Of a stretch of 64,000 bases of DNA, positions 51,669 through 59,845 are shown piece after piece. Source of the DNA: Pandoraea pneumonica (lineage in GTDB: Bacteria > Pseudomonadota > Gammaproteobacteria > Burkholderiales > Burkholderiaceae); NCBI RefSeq assembly GCF_902459645.1, contig NZ_CABPSK010000001.1, positions 806,001-870,000 on the forward strand. The letters run 5' to 3'. Every line of letters begins with the position of its first letter. The first letter of the stretch is position 1. The position numbers were made by a program, and so were the translations under genes. The notes below the pieces were generated by a model that was given only the letters and a program-made list of their open reading frames with translations, was not told the DNA's origin and searched no databases.

Positions 51669-52538
51669 ATGCAGGGAACCCAGGACTTGCAGGGGAAAGC
51701 CATTGTCGTGACCGGCGCGGGCGGTGGCATTGGCGAGGCTTATGCGAAACACATCGCGGCGGCAGGCGGGCGCGTCATCGTCAATGACATCGACGTGGCG
51801 ATGGCCGACCGAGTGGCGTCGGCCATTCGATCGACGGGGGCTCAGGCGGAAGCGGTGGCTGCCGACATCTCCGATTGGCACGAGGCAGGACGTCTCATCG
51901 ACGCTTGCGAGCAGACCTTCGGCCGCATCGACGGTCTCGTGAACAATGCGGGCGTCTTCCATATGGCGTTGCCCGAAGAGCAAGAGGAAGCGGCGCTGCG
52001 GCGCTTGGTGGAAGTCAACGTATTGGGCACGGCCTTCTGCGGAACGCATGCGATCCGGCGGATGTTGGCACACGGCAGTGGCGCGATCGTCAATGTGACG
52101 TCGGGGGCGCAGACGGGAATTACGCGGCTGTCGGCTTACGGCGCAAGCAAGGGCGCTGTGGCTTCGTTGACGTACGGCTGGGCTGTCGATCTTGCCGACA
52201 AGGGTATCCGCGTCAACGCCATTTCACCGATGGGGAAATCTGGAATGTCGGCGCGCGTGCAAGCCTACTTCGCGACGCGAGATGAACCGGCTTGGCCTGA
52301 ATTGGCGATTCCCGCCGAGAACAATGCCCCCGTCGTCGTGTACCTGCTTTCTGATGCCGCCGCGCAGGTCAACGGGCAAGTCGTGCGTATCGATGGCGCG
52401 CAGCTCTCGCTGATGTCGCATCCGGCCGTTATGGCACCGGTGCACGAGTGCGAAGCGTGGTCCGTCGAAGGGGTGAGGGCGGCGTTCGATACCAGCCTTG
52501 CAAAGCAACAGGCCCCGTTGGGTGTTGTCGTGGCTTGA
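51669..52538 (+). CDS. SDR-family oxidoreductase
   Basis: A 289-residue SDR: VTGAGGGIGEAYAKHIAAAGGRVIVNDID, NNAGVFHM (about residue 92), VTSGAQTG and YGASKGAV (about 157). An Asp after beta-2 favours NAD(H). The C-terminal 40 residues extend past the normal fold, as in the SDR at 24725. GAGGAGG (51654-51660) precedes ATG 51669; the frame is open from 51603 only because it crosses the operator. It closes the proposed regulon at the right end. Confidence 0.85.
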   Translation: MQGTQDLQGKAIVVTGAGGGIGEAYAKHIAAAGGRVIVNDIDVAMADRVASAIRSTGAQAEAVAADISDWHEAGRLIDACEQTFGRIDGLVNNAGVFHMALPEEQEEAALRRLVEVNVLGTAFCGTHAIRRMLAHGSGAIVNVTSGAQTGITRLSAYGASKGAVASLTYGWAVDLADKGIRVNAISPMGKSGMSARVQAYFATRDEPAWPELAIPAENNAPVVVYLLSDAAAQVNGQVVRIDGAQLSLMSHPAVMAPVHECEAWSVEGVRAAFDTSLAKQQAPLGVVVA

Positions 52539-52557
52539 TTGCCTGGGCGCTTGAGCG

Positions 52558-52579
52558 GAGGCGGGCGAAAGCCCGCCTC
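52558..52579. terminator. Bidirectional hairpin with GAAA tetraloop
   Basis: GAGGCGGGC (52558-52566) and GCCCGCCTC (52571-52579) form a perfect 9-bp stem on a GAAA loop between the convergent SDR and etfA genes. Confidence 0.7.
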
Positions 52580-52590
52580 GCGTAGCCCCG

Positions 52591-53547
52591 TTACAACTGG
52601 CGCGTCAGTTCGGGGACTTCCGTGAACAAGTCACCAACCAGGCCGTAGTCGGCAACAGAGAAGATGGGGGCATCGGGGTCTTTGTTGATCGCGACAATGA
52701 CCTTGGCGTCTTTCATCCCGGCCAAGTGCTGAATTGCCCCGGAGATCCCCACCGCGACGTACACCTCCGGCGCCACGATCTTGCCTGTCTGGCCGACCTG
52801 ATAGTCGTTGGGCACATAACCGGCGTCGACCGCTGCACGCGAGGCGCCGAGTGCCGCGCCGAGTTGGTCGGCCAGCGGCTCCAGCACACGCTTGTAGTTC
52901 TCTCCCGAACCCAAGCCCCGGCCGCCGGACACGATGATCTTGGCGGAGGTCAACTCCGGGCGGTCCAGCTTCGTCACTTCGCGACCCACGAAACACGCGA
53001 GCGAGGAATCCGGAACCGCCGGAATTGATTCGATAGACGCACTGCCTCCCGTTGGTGAGGCGGCGTCGAATGCGGTGGCCCGTGTCGTGAGGACCTTGAT
53101 AGGGTCGGCGCTGCGCACTGTGGCAATGACATTGCCCGCGTAGATCGGCCGCTCGAACACGTCACGGTCTGTAGCGGTCGTGTCGACCTTCGTGATTTCC
53201 GAGATTTGCGCGACGTCGAGCAGTGCGGCCACGCGCGGGGCGATGTTTTTGCCGTATGCGGTGGCTGGCGCCAGGATGTGCGAATAGTTGCCAGCGATCG
53301 ACACCACTTCGTCAGCGATGTTTTCCGCCAGACCATCGGCGAAGTACGGCGCGTCAGCAAGCAGCACCTTCTTCACGCCAGCGATTTGTGCAGCGGCGTC
53401 AGCGGCGGCCTTGGCATTGCTGCCAGCCACCAGCACGTGCACGTCGTCACCACATTGCAGTGCTGCCGTGACCGTGTTCAGCGTTGCCGCTTTGATCGAT
53501 TGATTGTCGTGTTCGGCCACGACCAAAATCTTTGCCAGAATGCTCAT
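52591..53547 (-). CDS. etfA: Electron transfer flavoprotein alpha subunit
   Basis: A 318-residue ETF alpha: the FAD-binding C-domain shows VSGGRGLGSGENYKRVLEPLADQLGAALGASRAAVDAGYVPNDYQVGQTGKIVAPEVYVAVGISGAIQHLAGMKD in full, with the conserved GRG, Ser/Thr and ISGA-HLAG positions, and ends with DLFTEVPEL. It starts 12 bp after etfB. ETF accepts electrons from acyl-CoA dehydrogenases and passes them to ETF-quinone oxidoreductase, so it serves the four FadE subunits next door, but it is also the likely general ETF of the cell. Confidence 0.95.
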   Translation of the reverse strand: MSILAKILVVAEHDNQSIKAATLNTVTAALQCGDDVHVLVAGSNAKAAADAAAQIAGVKKVLLADAPYFADGLAENIADEVVSIAGNYSHILAPATAYGKNIAPRVAALLDVAQISEITKVDTTATDRDVFERPIYAGNVIATVRSADPIKVLTTRATAFDAASPTGGSASIESIPAVPDSSLACFVGREVTKLDRPELTSAKIIVSGGRGLGSGENYKRVLEPLADQLGAALGASRAAVDAGYVPNDYQVGQTGKIVAPEVYVAVGISGAIQHLAGMKDAKVIVAINKDPDAPIFSVADYGLVGDLFTEVPELTRQL

Positions 53548-53559
53548 CTCGTCGTCTCC

Positions 53560-54312
53560 TTACAGGACCTTGGCCTCAAGCTTCAGTTTGTCGACGAGCG
53601 TTGCCACGTCCGCCACCTTCACCCCTGCGCTGCGCTTGGGCGGCTCGGCCACCTTCAGCGTCTTCAGACGCGGCGTCACATCCACACCCAGATCGGCAGG
53701 CTTCACCGTCTCCAGAGGCTTCTTCTTCGCCTTCATGATGTTGGGCAGCGTCACGTAACGCGGCTCATTCAGGCGCAAGTCCGTCGTGATGACGGCAGGC
53801 AGCGACAGCGAGATCGTTTCCAGACCGCCGTCGACTTCACGCGTGACTTGAGCGCGGTTATCCGCGACAGTCACCTTCGAGGCGAACGTCGCTTGCGGCA
53901 GCTTGGCGAGCGCGGCGAGCATCTGACCGGTTTGATTCGAGTCGTCGTCGATGGCCTGCTTGCCCAGGATCACCAGTTGCGGTTGTTCCTTGTCGACGAT
54001 GGCCTTGAGCAACTTGGCCACGGCCAGCGGTTGCAGGTCTTCGTCCGATTCGATCAGGATCGCGCGATCCGCACCGATCGCCAGCGCCGTGCGCAGCGTT
54101 TCTTGCGATTGCGCCACACCTGCCGAGACCGCAATCACTTCCGTCGCCACGCCCGCTTCCTTCAGACGCACCGCCTCTTCCACCGCGATTTCGTCGAACG
54201 GATTCATCGACATCTTCACGTTCGCGATATCGACGCCACTGCCGTCGCTCTTCACGCCGACTTTGATATTCGCGTCCACGACGCGTTTGACTGCCACAAG
54301 AATTGCGCTCAT
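53560..54312 (-). CDS. etfB: Electron transfer flavoprotein beta subunit
   Basis: A 250-residue ETF beta: [61 protein letters not shown] (AMP site) and the C-terminal recognition loop [21 protein letters not shown], which docks on acyl-CoA dehydrogenases. It is the first gene of the etfBA operon. The leader holds an inverted repeat CCGTGGCCG/CGGCCACGG (54340-54368). No regulon operator lies upstream, so it is probably expressed independently of the catabolic cluster. Confidence 0.95.
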   Translation of the reverse strand: MSAILVAVKRVVDANIKVGVKSDGSGVDIANVKMSMNPFDEIAVEEAVRLKEAGVATEVIAVSAGVAQSQETLRTALAIGADRAILIESDEDLQPLAVAKLLKAIVDKEQPQLVILGKQAIDDDSNQTGQMLAALAKLPQATFASKVTVADNRAQVTREVDGGLETISLSLPAVITTDLRLNEPRYVTLPNIMKAKKKPLETVKPADLGVDVTPRLKTLKVAEPPKRSAGVKVADVATLVDKLKLEAKVL

Positions 54313-54431
54313 CTCCGGTTCCTCGAGTGATCGGGCTCACCGTGGCCGAGAGTGTTTGGCGGCCACGGACATCACGACAATGGGGAGATTTTTAGGGAGC
54401 GCAGGCGCGAACGCATCCTGCATTCAGACTA

Positions 54432-54452
54432 GGCTTCGTGTTGCACGAAGCC
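54432..54452 (-). terminator. Hairpin after the phosphokinase-phosphorylase fusion gene
   Basis: GGCTTCGTG (54432-54440) and CACGAAGCC (54444-54452) form a tight 9-bp stem with a 3-nt loop just past the stop codon. Confidence 0.6.
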
Positions 54453-54460
54453 GGAAACGC

Positions 54461-56248
54461 TTACTGAAGTTCGATGCCGCTAACGGCTTCTGCGCGGGCG
54501 GCAGCGGCGGCGAGCCGCTGGGTGTCTTCGCCATGAATGCGCAGCAGTACATCGCCCGAGCGAACCGATTGGCCGATGGCACAACGAAGATCGACGCCTG
54601 CGGTCATGTCGAGCGGCGCACCGGCATCCCGCGCGATGCCCGAGATTTCCCAGCCGTCGATCGCCGTCACCAGGCCGTCCGCTTTCGCAACGATGTCGAT
54701 AAAGGCGGAGGAGGGCGCCGCAAAACGTTTCCGTCCCTGTGCGTCCACAATCCGCTCGAATGCACGTCGCGCCTCGCCGCTAGCGAGTGTCTGTTCAGCG
54801 ACCGCGCGCGCCTTGACGAGATCGCCGCCCAGCGCCGGGTCCCACGACAGGATGCGTGCGGCAAACGTCAGCGCTTTATTCCGCAGATCGGCAGGGGCAG
54901 CCGCGTCGTTATCGAGTACCTGGAGCACATCGCGCAATTCCAGTGCTGGGCCAATGCCGCGTCCAATCGGTGCCCGGCCGTCGGTGGCAAAAGCTTGCAC
55001 CGTCATACCCAACGCAGCACCAACGCGCTCGAACAATGCGCCGAGTTTGCGTGCCTCAGGCTCATTGGCCATTTTGGCCTGCGGTCCCCAAGGCAGATCC
55101 ACCACGACGTGCGTGGCACCTGCACAGAATTTCTTCGAGAGAATGGAGGCGACCGACCAGCGGCGCGTGTCGAGCCGTAACGGCCGCACCATTGCGTTGG
55201 TGACGTCGTCGACGCGCGAGTGATTGAGCCGCCCGTTCCAGACGATGCAGCCACCGGCTTGCTCGACAGCGGCCCGCACTTCCGTCGCATCGAGGTCGAC
55301 GCGGGCAGCGGCTTCCATCGCATCGGCAGTGCCTGCGGCCGACGTGATGGCGCGCGACGAGGTCTTCGGCATGCACAACCCGTAAGCGACCACGAGCGGC
55401 ACGACGATCAACGTAATACGGCTGCCGGGCACGCCCCCCATCGAATGCTTGTCGACGACCATCGGCCGTCCCCAATCGATGCGCGGCATCAAGCGGCTGC
55501 GGGCCCGCGTGAGGGCGACGATCTCATCGTCGTCGATGTGTTCGATCAGCGATTTGAGCAGCGCTTCGCCCTCGTCCGGTGCGAAGCGATCGTGCATCAG
55601 GTCGTCGAGCAGTTGTGCCCACGAGGCTTCGTCGAGCGAGACACCTGAACGCTTGGCCTCGATCAACTCGCCACTCTTGGGGGGCGCAACACACGCTTGC
55701 AGGGTCGCGATGAAGCGTGCAATGCCAACCTCGCTAGTGCTGTCGTTCGACACCCGCAGCAACGGTATCCCTGGGGGATACGCCGTGACCGTGCGTGCGA
55801 GGCGTGCGGCGATCTGTTCGGGCGTTTCGCGCCCGCGTCCGGCGATGCGTGCCGCGAGCACTTCCACCGGCGCAGTGACTTCTACGATCACCAACCGCGG
55901 CACCCGCCCGATGAGTTTGGGCAGGATCGCGCGGGATCCGTTGGCGATGACGTGGCGCCCTTGCGCGAGCACATCGCGCAGGCTGGCGTCGAGCCCGTAA
56001 TGCAGCCCGTGCGCCTGCCACGTCACCAGAAACGCACCTGCCGCGTCGCGCTCGGCGAATTCGGCTTCGGTCACGCCGATGTGCGCTTCGCCCGGCGCAC
56101 CATTCGGGCGCGTGATCGTGCGTGTTGCAAAAACGTAATGATCGCGACGATCGCTCTCGGCCAGGTGCGCACGCGCCCCGTCGATCAGCGTGTCTTTGCC
56201 GGCCCCGCTGGGGCCGACCACGAAGAAGAAAATGCCGGAGCGCGTCAT
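54461..56248 (-). CDS. Fusion of ribose 1,5-bisphosphate phosphokinase (PhnN) and AMP-phosphorylase-type enzyme
   Basis: A 595-residue fusion. Residues 1-185 are PhnN-like: P-loop VVGPSGAGKDTLI, ATRTITRP and VTAPVEVLAARIAGRGRE. From about 190 a thymidine-phosphorylase-superfamily domain follows, of the archaeal AMP phosphorylase group: VDKHSMGGVPGSRITLI, PKTSSRAITSAAGTADAME, WNGRLNHSRVDD and VGRGIGPALELRDVL-like GRGIGPALE. The usual N-terminal domain of AMP phosphorylases is replaced by PhnN. The two activities would be consecutive: nucleotide + Pi -> base + ribose 1,5-bisphosphate, then + ATP -> PRPP. ATG 56248 begins the PhnN part; the frame upstream is a shadow of nadC, 17 bp away. Confidence 0.87.
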   Translation of the reverse strand: MTRSGIFFFVVGPSGAGKDTLIDGARAHLAESDRRDHYVFATRTITRPNGAPGEAHIGVTEAEFAERDAAGAFLVTWQAHGLHYGLDASLRDVLAQGRHVIANGSRAILPKLIGRVPRLVIVEVTAPVEVLAARIAGRGRETPEQIAARLARTVTAYPPGIPLLRVSNDSTSEVGIARFIATLQACVAPPKSGELIEAKRSGVSLDEASWAQLLDDLMHDRFAPDEGEALLKSLIEHIDDDEIVALTRARSRLMPRIDWGRPMVVDKHSMGGVPGSRITLIVVPLVVAYGLCMPKTSSRAITSAAGTADAMEAAARVDLDATEVRAAVEQAGGCIVWNGRLNHSRVDDVTNAMVRPLRLDTRRWSVASILSKKFCAGATHVVVDLPWGPQAKMANEPEARKLGALFERVGAALGMTVQAFATDGRAPIGRGIGPALELRDVLQVLDNDAAAPADLRNKALTFAARILSWDPALGGDLVKARAVAEQTLASGEARRAFERIVDAQGRKRFAAPSSAFIDIVAKADGLVTAIDGWEISGIARDAGAPLDMTAGVDLRCAIGQSVRSGDVLLRIHGEDTQRLAAAAARAEAVSGIELQ

Positions 56249-56265
56249 CGTCGATTTACCGGGGA

Positions 56266-57099
56266 TCAGGCTTCGTCCAAACCAATGTCGACGGCAGGGG
56301 CCGACTGCATGATCTTGCTCGTCGAAATGTAGTCGACGCCGGTCTCGGCAATGGGGCGAATCGTTTCCAGACGAATGCCGCCCGACGCTTCGACTTTGCA
56401 CTTGCCGCCGATCATCGAAACCGCTCTCTTCATGTCTTCGACCGACATGTTGTCGAGCATGATGACGTCGACATCCGTCTCGAGCGCCTCGGCCACCTGA
56501 TCGAGACGGTCGCACTCGACTTCCACCTTGGTGAGCACCGGCACGAGCTTGCGCGCACGCGACACGGCGGCCTTGATGCTGCCGGCGACCGCGATGTGGT
56601 TGTCTTTGATCATCACCCCGTTGTCGAGGCCGAGTCGATGGTTCAAGCCGCCACCGCAGCTCACTGCGTGCTTTTCCAGCATGCGCAGGCCCGGCGTGGT
56701 CTTGCGGCTGTCGAGCAGACGCGCGCGGGTGCCTTCGATCGCCGCAACGTAGCGCGCCGTCTCGTTGGCGATGCCGCTCATGCGCTGCACAATGTTGAGC
56801 GCAGTGCGCTCCGCCGTCAGAATGCTGCGAGCATTGCCCGAGACGTGCAACAGAATGGCACCTTTCGAGGCGTGTTCTCCGTCGCGCACTTTCACGTCGA
56901 CTTTGAGGGTTGGGTCGTAACGCTGGAAAATGCGCGCGGCAACCTCGATACCGGCAACGATCACCGGTTCGCGAGCATTCATCACAAAGGCACCGATAGC
57001 AGATTCGTCGATCATCGTCTGCGCCGTGAGGTCGCAGTAGCCGATGTCTTCGGTGAGCCAAAGGTCGATCAAGCGGTCAACAGCAAAGCGGTCGTACAT
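56266..57099 (-). CDS. nadC: Quinolinate phosphoribosyltransferase (NadC family)
   Basis: A 277-residue type II phosphoribosyltransferase: WLTEDIGYCDLT, ERTALNIVQRMSGIANETARY, SRKTTPGLRMLEKHAVSCGGGLNHR, MIKDNHIAVAG, VEVECDRLDQVAEAL, MLDNMS and VEASGGI. All the PRPP- and quinolinate-binding Arg/Lys/His blocks are present. The reaction is quinolinate + PRPP -> nicotinate mononucleotide + CO2. It is paired with the PRPP-forming fusion gene, and no nadA or nadB is near. A paralogue dedicated to another substrate (ModD-like) is possible but less likely from these motifs. Confidence 0.85.
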   Translation of the reverse strand: MYDRFAVDRLIDLWLTEDIGYCDLTAQTMIDESAIGAFVMNAREPVIVAGIEVAARIFQRYDPTLKVDVKVRDGEHASKGAILLHVSGNARSILTAERTALNIVQRMSGIANETARYVAAIEGTRARLLDSRKTTPGLRMLEKHAVSCGGGLNHRLGLDNGVMIKDNHIAVAGSIKAAVSRARKLVPVLTKVEVECDRLDQVAEALETDVDVIMLDNMSVEDMKRAVSMIGGKCKVEASGGIRLETIRPIAETGVDYISTSKIMQSAPAVDIGLDEA

Positions 57100-57406
57100 G
57101 GCGGTTCCTCAGTGGTGACTCGGAAGGGTTGATTCGTAGCGTACACACTTAATATTTGCGCTTCAAGGAAAACAATTCCTTTGATCGATAGAGGAAAACC
57201 CTAGGGCTATTGTTTGTGGTTCGTTCCCCGCCTTGATGGCACTAGATAATGGCAATCGCATCGCGTTTTTCGGTCTGTTTTGTCACTTATTTTTCTAGCG
57301 CATACGCTTTTTATTCGTGCTATACATCCGTCAGTGCCGAGCGCACACGCCCGAATTTTCGCCGGGCGGACGATCGACCCAGACACTCATGCCACCGGGA
57401 ATCGCC
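57100..57406. promoter_or_regulatory. Divergent promoter region, nadC / MFS carrier
   Basis: A relatively AT-rich 307-bp gap. AAGGAA (57165-57170) and TTCCTT (57176-57181) form an inverted repeat around AACAA and could be an operator. GGACGAT at 57367 lacks the left half of the regulon operator. No small gene is supported. Confidence 0.4.
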
Positions 57407-58723
57407 ATGTCCTACATCTCTACGCCAGACCTGGCCACGCAAGCGGCCGCGTCGACCACCGAGACCGATGCGCTCTACCGCAAGGTCACGGTTCGCCTGA
57501 TCACGTTTTTCTGTTTGTGTTATTTCGCGGCTTATCTCGACCGGATCAACGTCGGGTTAGCCAAGTTGCAGATGCTCAACGCGCTGCAATTCAGCGATAC
57601 CGTCTACGGGCTCGGTGCTGGCCTGTTTTTTGCCGGTTACATCCTCTTCGAAGTCCCCAGCAACCTCATCTTGCAGAAGGTGGGCGCGAAGCTGTGGATT
57701 GCCCGCATCATGATTACGTGGGGGCTGATTTCAGGCGCAACCGCGTTTGTGACGACGCCGACGCAGTTCTACGTGCTGCGCTTTCTGCTCGGCGTAGCCG
57801 AAGCCGGGTTTCTGCCGGGCGTGCTGTTGTATCTGACGCGCTGGTATCCCGACGAGCGCCGTGCGCGCATCATCGCGCTGTTCATGGTGGGGTTGCCGCT
57901 TTCGAGCATGATCGGCAGTCCGTTGTCGGGCTGGATCATGCAGATGTTCGACGGTGCGCACGGCTTCGGCGGCTGGCAATGGTTGTTCGTGATCGAGGCC
58001 ATTCCGTCGGTCGTGCTCGGCGTCGCGATTTTTATGTATTTGCCGAACGACATCGCATCGACGCGCTGGCTCACGGCGCAGGAGAAGGCGATATTGCTCG
58101 CCAATCTCGACAAGGATTCGGGCGTTCATAAGCGCCACAACCTCGGGGCTGCATTCACCGATTTGAAGGTGTGGGTGCTGGGCCTGGTCGATTTGTGTGT
58201 GTTGCTGGGTCTGTATGGCGTGAGCTTCTGGCTGCCGACGATCTTGAAAGACACGGGCGTGCGCGATCCGTACACGATTGGCTGGCTGATGGCGATTCCG
58301 AACGCGCTGGCGGTCGTTGGCGTGCTCGTGTGGGGTACGCGCTCAGACCGTCTGCGCGAGCGCCGTTGGCACATCGTGCTGCCGTTCCTGCTCTCGGCCG
58401 TGGCGATGTTCATCTTCGCGGGTGGCACGCATGGCACGGCAATGACCGTGGTGTTGTTCTCTCTGATCAACTTGGGCGCTGCTGCCGCGATGCCGGTCGT
58501 GTGGGCGTTGCCGTCGACGTTCCTTAAGGGCTCGGCGGCTGCGGCGGGTATTGCGTTCGCCTGCTCGCTGGCGAATCTCGGTGGCTTCTTCAGCACGTAC
58601 TTTATCGGCTGGTTGCGCGACACTTTTCATACGCAATCGGCAGGTATCTACGGCTTTGGCGTGTGCATGGTGATCGGCTGTGCGCTCGCGCTGTCGTATC
58701 CGAAACATGTGGTGAATCGCTAA
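57407..58723 (+). CDS. MFS transporter, anion:cation symporter type
   Basis: A 438-residue carrier with 12 predicted helices of the ACS family (phthalate/tartrate/nicotinate permease group): FFCLCYFAAYLDRINVGLAKLQM in helix 1, GYILFEVPSNLILQKVGAK and GVAEAGFLPGVLLYLTRWYP. ATG 57407 gives the usual short N-terminus; ATG 57389 lies close upstream. It converges on xdhC through a terminator, next to the nicotinate genes, so nicotinate (NicT-like) is a good candidate substrate. Confidence 0.87.
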   Translation: MSYISTPDLATQAAASTTETDALYRKVTVRLITFFCLCYFAAYLDRINVGLAKLQMLNALQFSDTVYGLGAGLFFAGYILFEVPSNLILQKVGAKLWIARIMITWGLISGATAFVTTPTQFYVLRFLLGVAEAGFLPGVLLYLTRWYPDERRARIIALFMVGLPLSSMIGSPLSGWIMQMFDGAHGFGGWQWLFVIEAIPSVVLGVAIFMYLPNDIASTRWLTAQEKAILLANLDKDSGVHKRHNLGAAFTDLKVWVLGLVDLCVLLGLYGVSFWLPTILKDTGVRDPYTIGWLMAIPNALAVVGVLVWGTRSDRLRERRWHIVLPFLLSAVAMFIFAGGTHGTAMTVVLFSLINLGAAAAMPVVWALPSTFLKGSAAAAGIAFACSLANLGGFFSTYFIGWLRDTFHTQSAGIYGFGVCMVIGCALALSYPKHVVNR

Positions 58724-58767
58724 GCGCAGCGCGGGCGCCGGACGGTGCCCGTATTGCGCAGACGATA

Positions 58768-58793
58768 AAAAAGCCGGCGGAAGCCGGCTTTTT
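58768..58793. terminator. Strong bidirectional terminator
   Basis: AAAAAGCCGGC (58768-58778) and GCCGGCTTTTT (58783-58793) pair perfectly on a GGAA loop between the MFS gene (+) and xdhC (-). Confidence 0.93.
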
Positions 58794-58825
58794 CTATGGT
58801 GCTGCGATGTTTGAACGAAAACAGC

Positions 58826-59824
58826 TTAGCCCGCAAGCGCCTTACCAGCTTGCACGTCCATCAACGACATTACAGGCAGTCGATGGCGGCGTGCTGTCAG
58901 CTCGGCGACAATCGACACGGCAATTTCAGGGGGCGTGCGCCCGCCGAGGTGCAAACCAACCGGGCCACGTAGACGCGAGAGCGCAGCTTCCGTGACGCCA
59001 AAAAGCCGTAACCGCTCGCGGCGCTTGTCGTTGTTCACGCGCGAGCCAATCGCGCCGACGTAAAACGCCGGAGACATCAGTGCTTCCATCAACGCGAGAT
59101 CGTCCAGCTTCGGATCGTGCGTGAGCGCAACCACCGCCATGCGAGCATCGGGGCGCATGCCGATGACGGTGTCGTCAGGCATCGTACGCACCAACGTCAC
59201 GCCGGGCATCTGCCAACCCTCGCGGTATTCCTCTCGCGGATCGCACACGGTGACGGCGTAATCGAGCGTCAGCGCAATGTTCGCGACGTATTGGGTGAGT
59301 TGGCCCGCGCCGATCAATAGCAACCGCCATGTCGGCCCATGCGACGTCACGAGACGTTCGCCATCGAACATGCAAGCGTCGCCGTCGAGATGTTCGGCTA
59401 ATGGCGTCAACGTGACACTGCCTGTCGCCATATCGAGCACGCGCCGCATTGCGCGGCCGTTGCACATCGCTTCGATGAGGCCGGGGAGCGCACTGGCGCT
59501 GGAGAGCGTCTCGCGCACTAGTCGCATCGTGCCGCCACACGGGAGCCCGAAACGATGGGCCTCGTCGGCGCTCACGCCATATTCCACAAGTTCAGGGTGC
59601 GGATTGGGCGGACCATCTCGCCGCAGGCGGTCGATCAGGTCGTCTTCGATGCAGCCGCCGGACACCGAGCCGACCAGCCGCCCGTCGTCGCGAATCGCGA
59701 GCATCGCGCCCGGCGGGCGCGGTGACGACCCCCATGTCGTGACCACGGTGTAAAGCTGTACGCCCCGGCCTTGAGATAGCCAGCGTGAGGCGGTTTCGAG
59801 AACTTCACGATCGACGCTGTGCAT
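58826..59824 (-). CDS. xdhC: XdhC-family molybdenum-enzyme maturation protein
   Basis: A 332-residue XdhC/CoxI protein: TTWGSSPRPPGAMLAI and SVSGGCIEDDLIDRL in the N-domain, FGLPCGGTMRL, and a C-terminal Rossmann fold LLLIGAGQLTQYVANIAL with AIGSRVNNDKRRERL. Such proteins load sulphurated molybdenum cofactor into xanthine-oxidase-family hydroxylases. It lies 21 bp after the nicB-like gene, in the same - strand operon. Its presence implies that a molybdenum hydroxylase is made, although the adjacent NicB-like protein lacks most of the molybdenum domain. Confidence 0.88.
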   Translation of the reverse strand: MHSVDREVLETASRWLSQGRGVQLYTVVTTWGSSPRPPGAMLAIRDDGRLVGSVSGGCIEDDLIDRLRRDGPPNPHPELVEYGVSADEAHRFGLPCGGTMRLVRETLSSASALPGLIEAMCNGRAMRRVLDMATGSVTLTPLAEHLDGDACMFDGERLVTSHGPTWRLLLIGAGQLTQYVANIALTLDYAVTVCDPREEYREGWQMPGVTLVRTMPDDTVIGMRPDARMAVVALTHDPKLDDLALMEALMSPAFYVGAIGSRVNNDKRRERLRLFGVTEAALSRLRGPVGLHLGGRTPPEIAVSIVAELTARRHRLPVMSLMDVQAGKALAG

Positions 59825-59845
59825 GGGCGGGGGCTCCGTGCCGAA

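Noticed and set aside
17632-52538. Calling the cluster a complete steroid degradation pathway
   Set aside because: No ring A/B or side-chain genes are visible; only the C/D-ring type enzymes are, so the substrate is left open.
56249-57061. Extension of the PhnN-phosphorylase reading frame by 271 residues
   Set aside because: It overlaps nadC in another frame, is Arg-rich and compositionally unlike a protein; ATG 56248 starts the P-loop domain properly.
57367-57373. GGACGAT upstream of the MFS gene
   Set aside because: The bases where GTCC should stand do not match; treated as chance.
59099-59105. ATCGTCC within xdhC
   Set aside because: Coding sequence, no matching second half and no promoter context.
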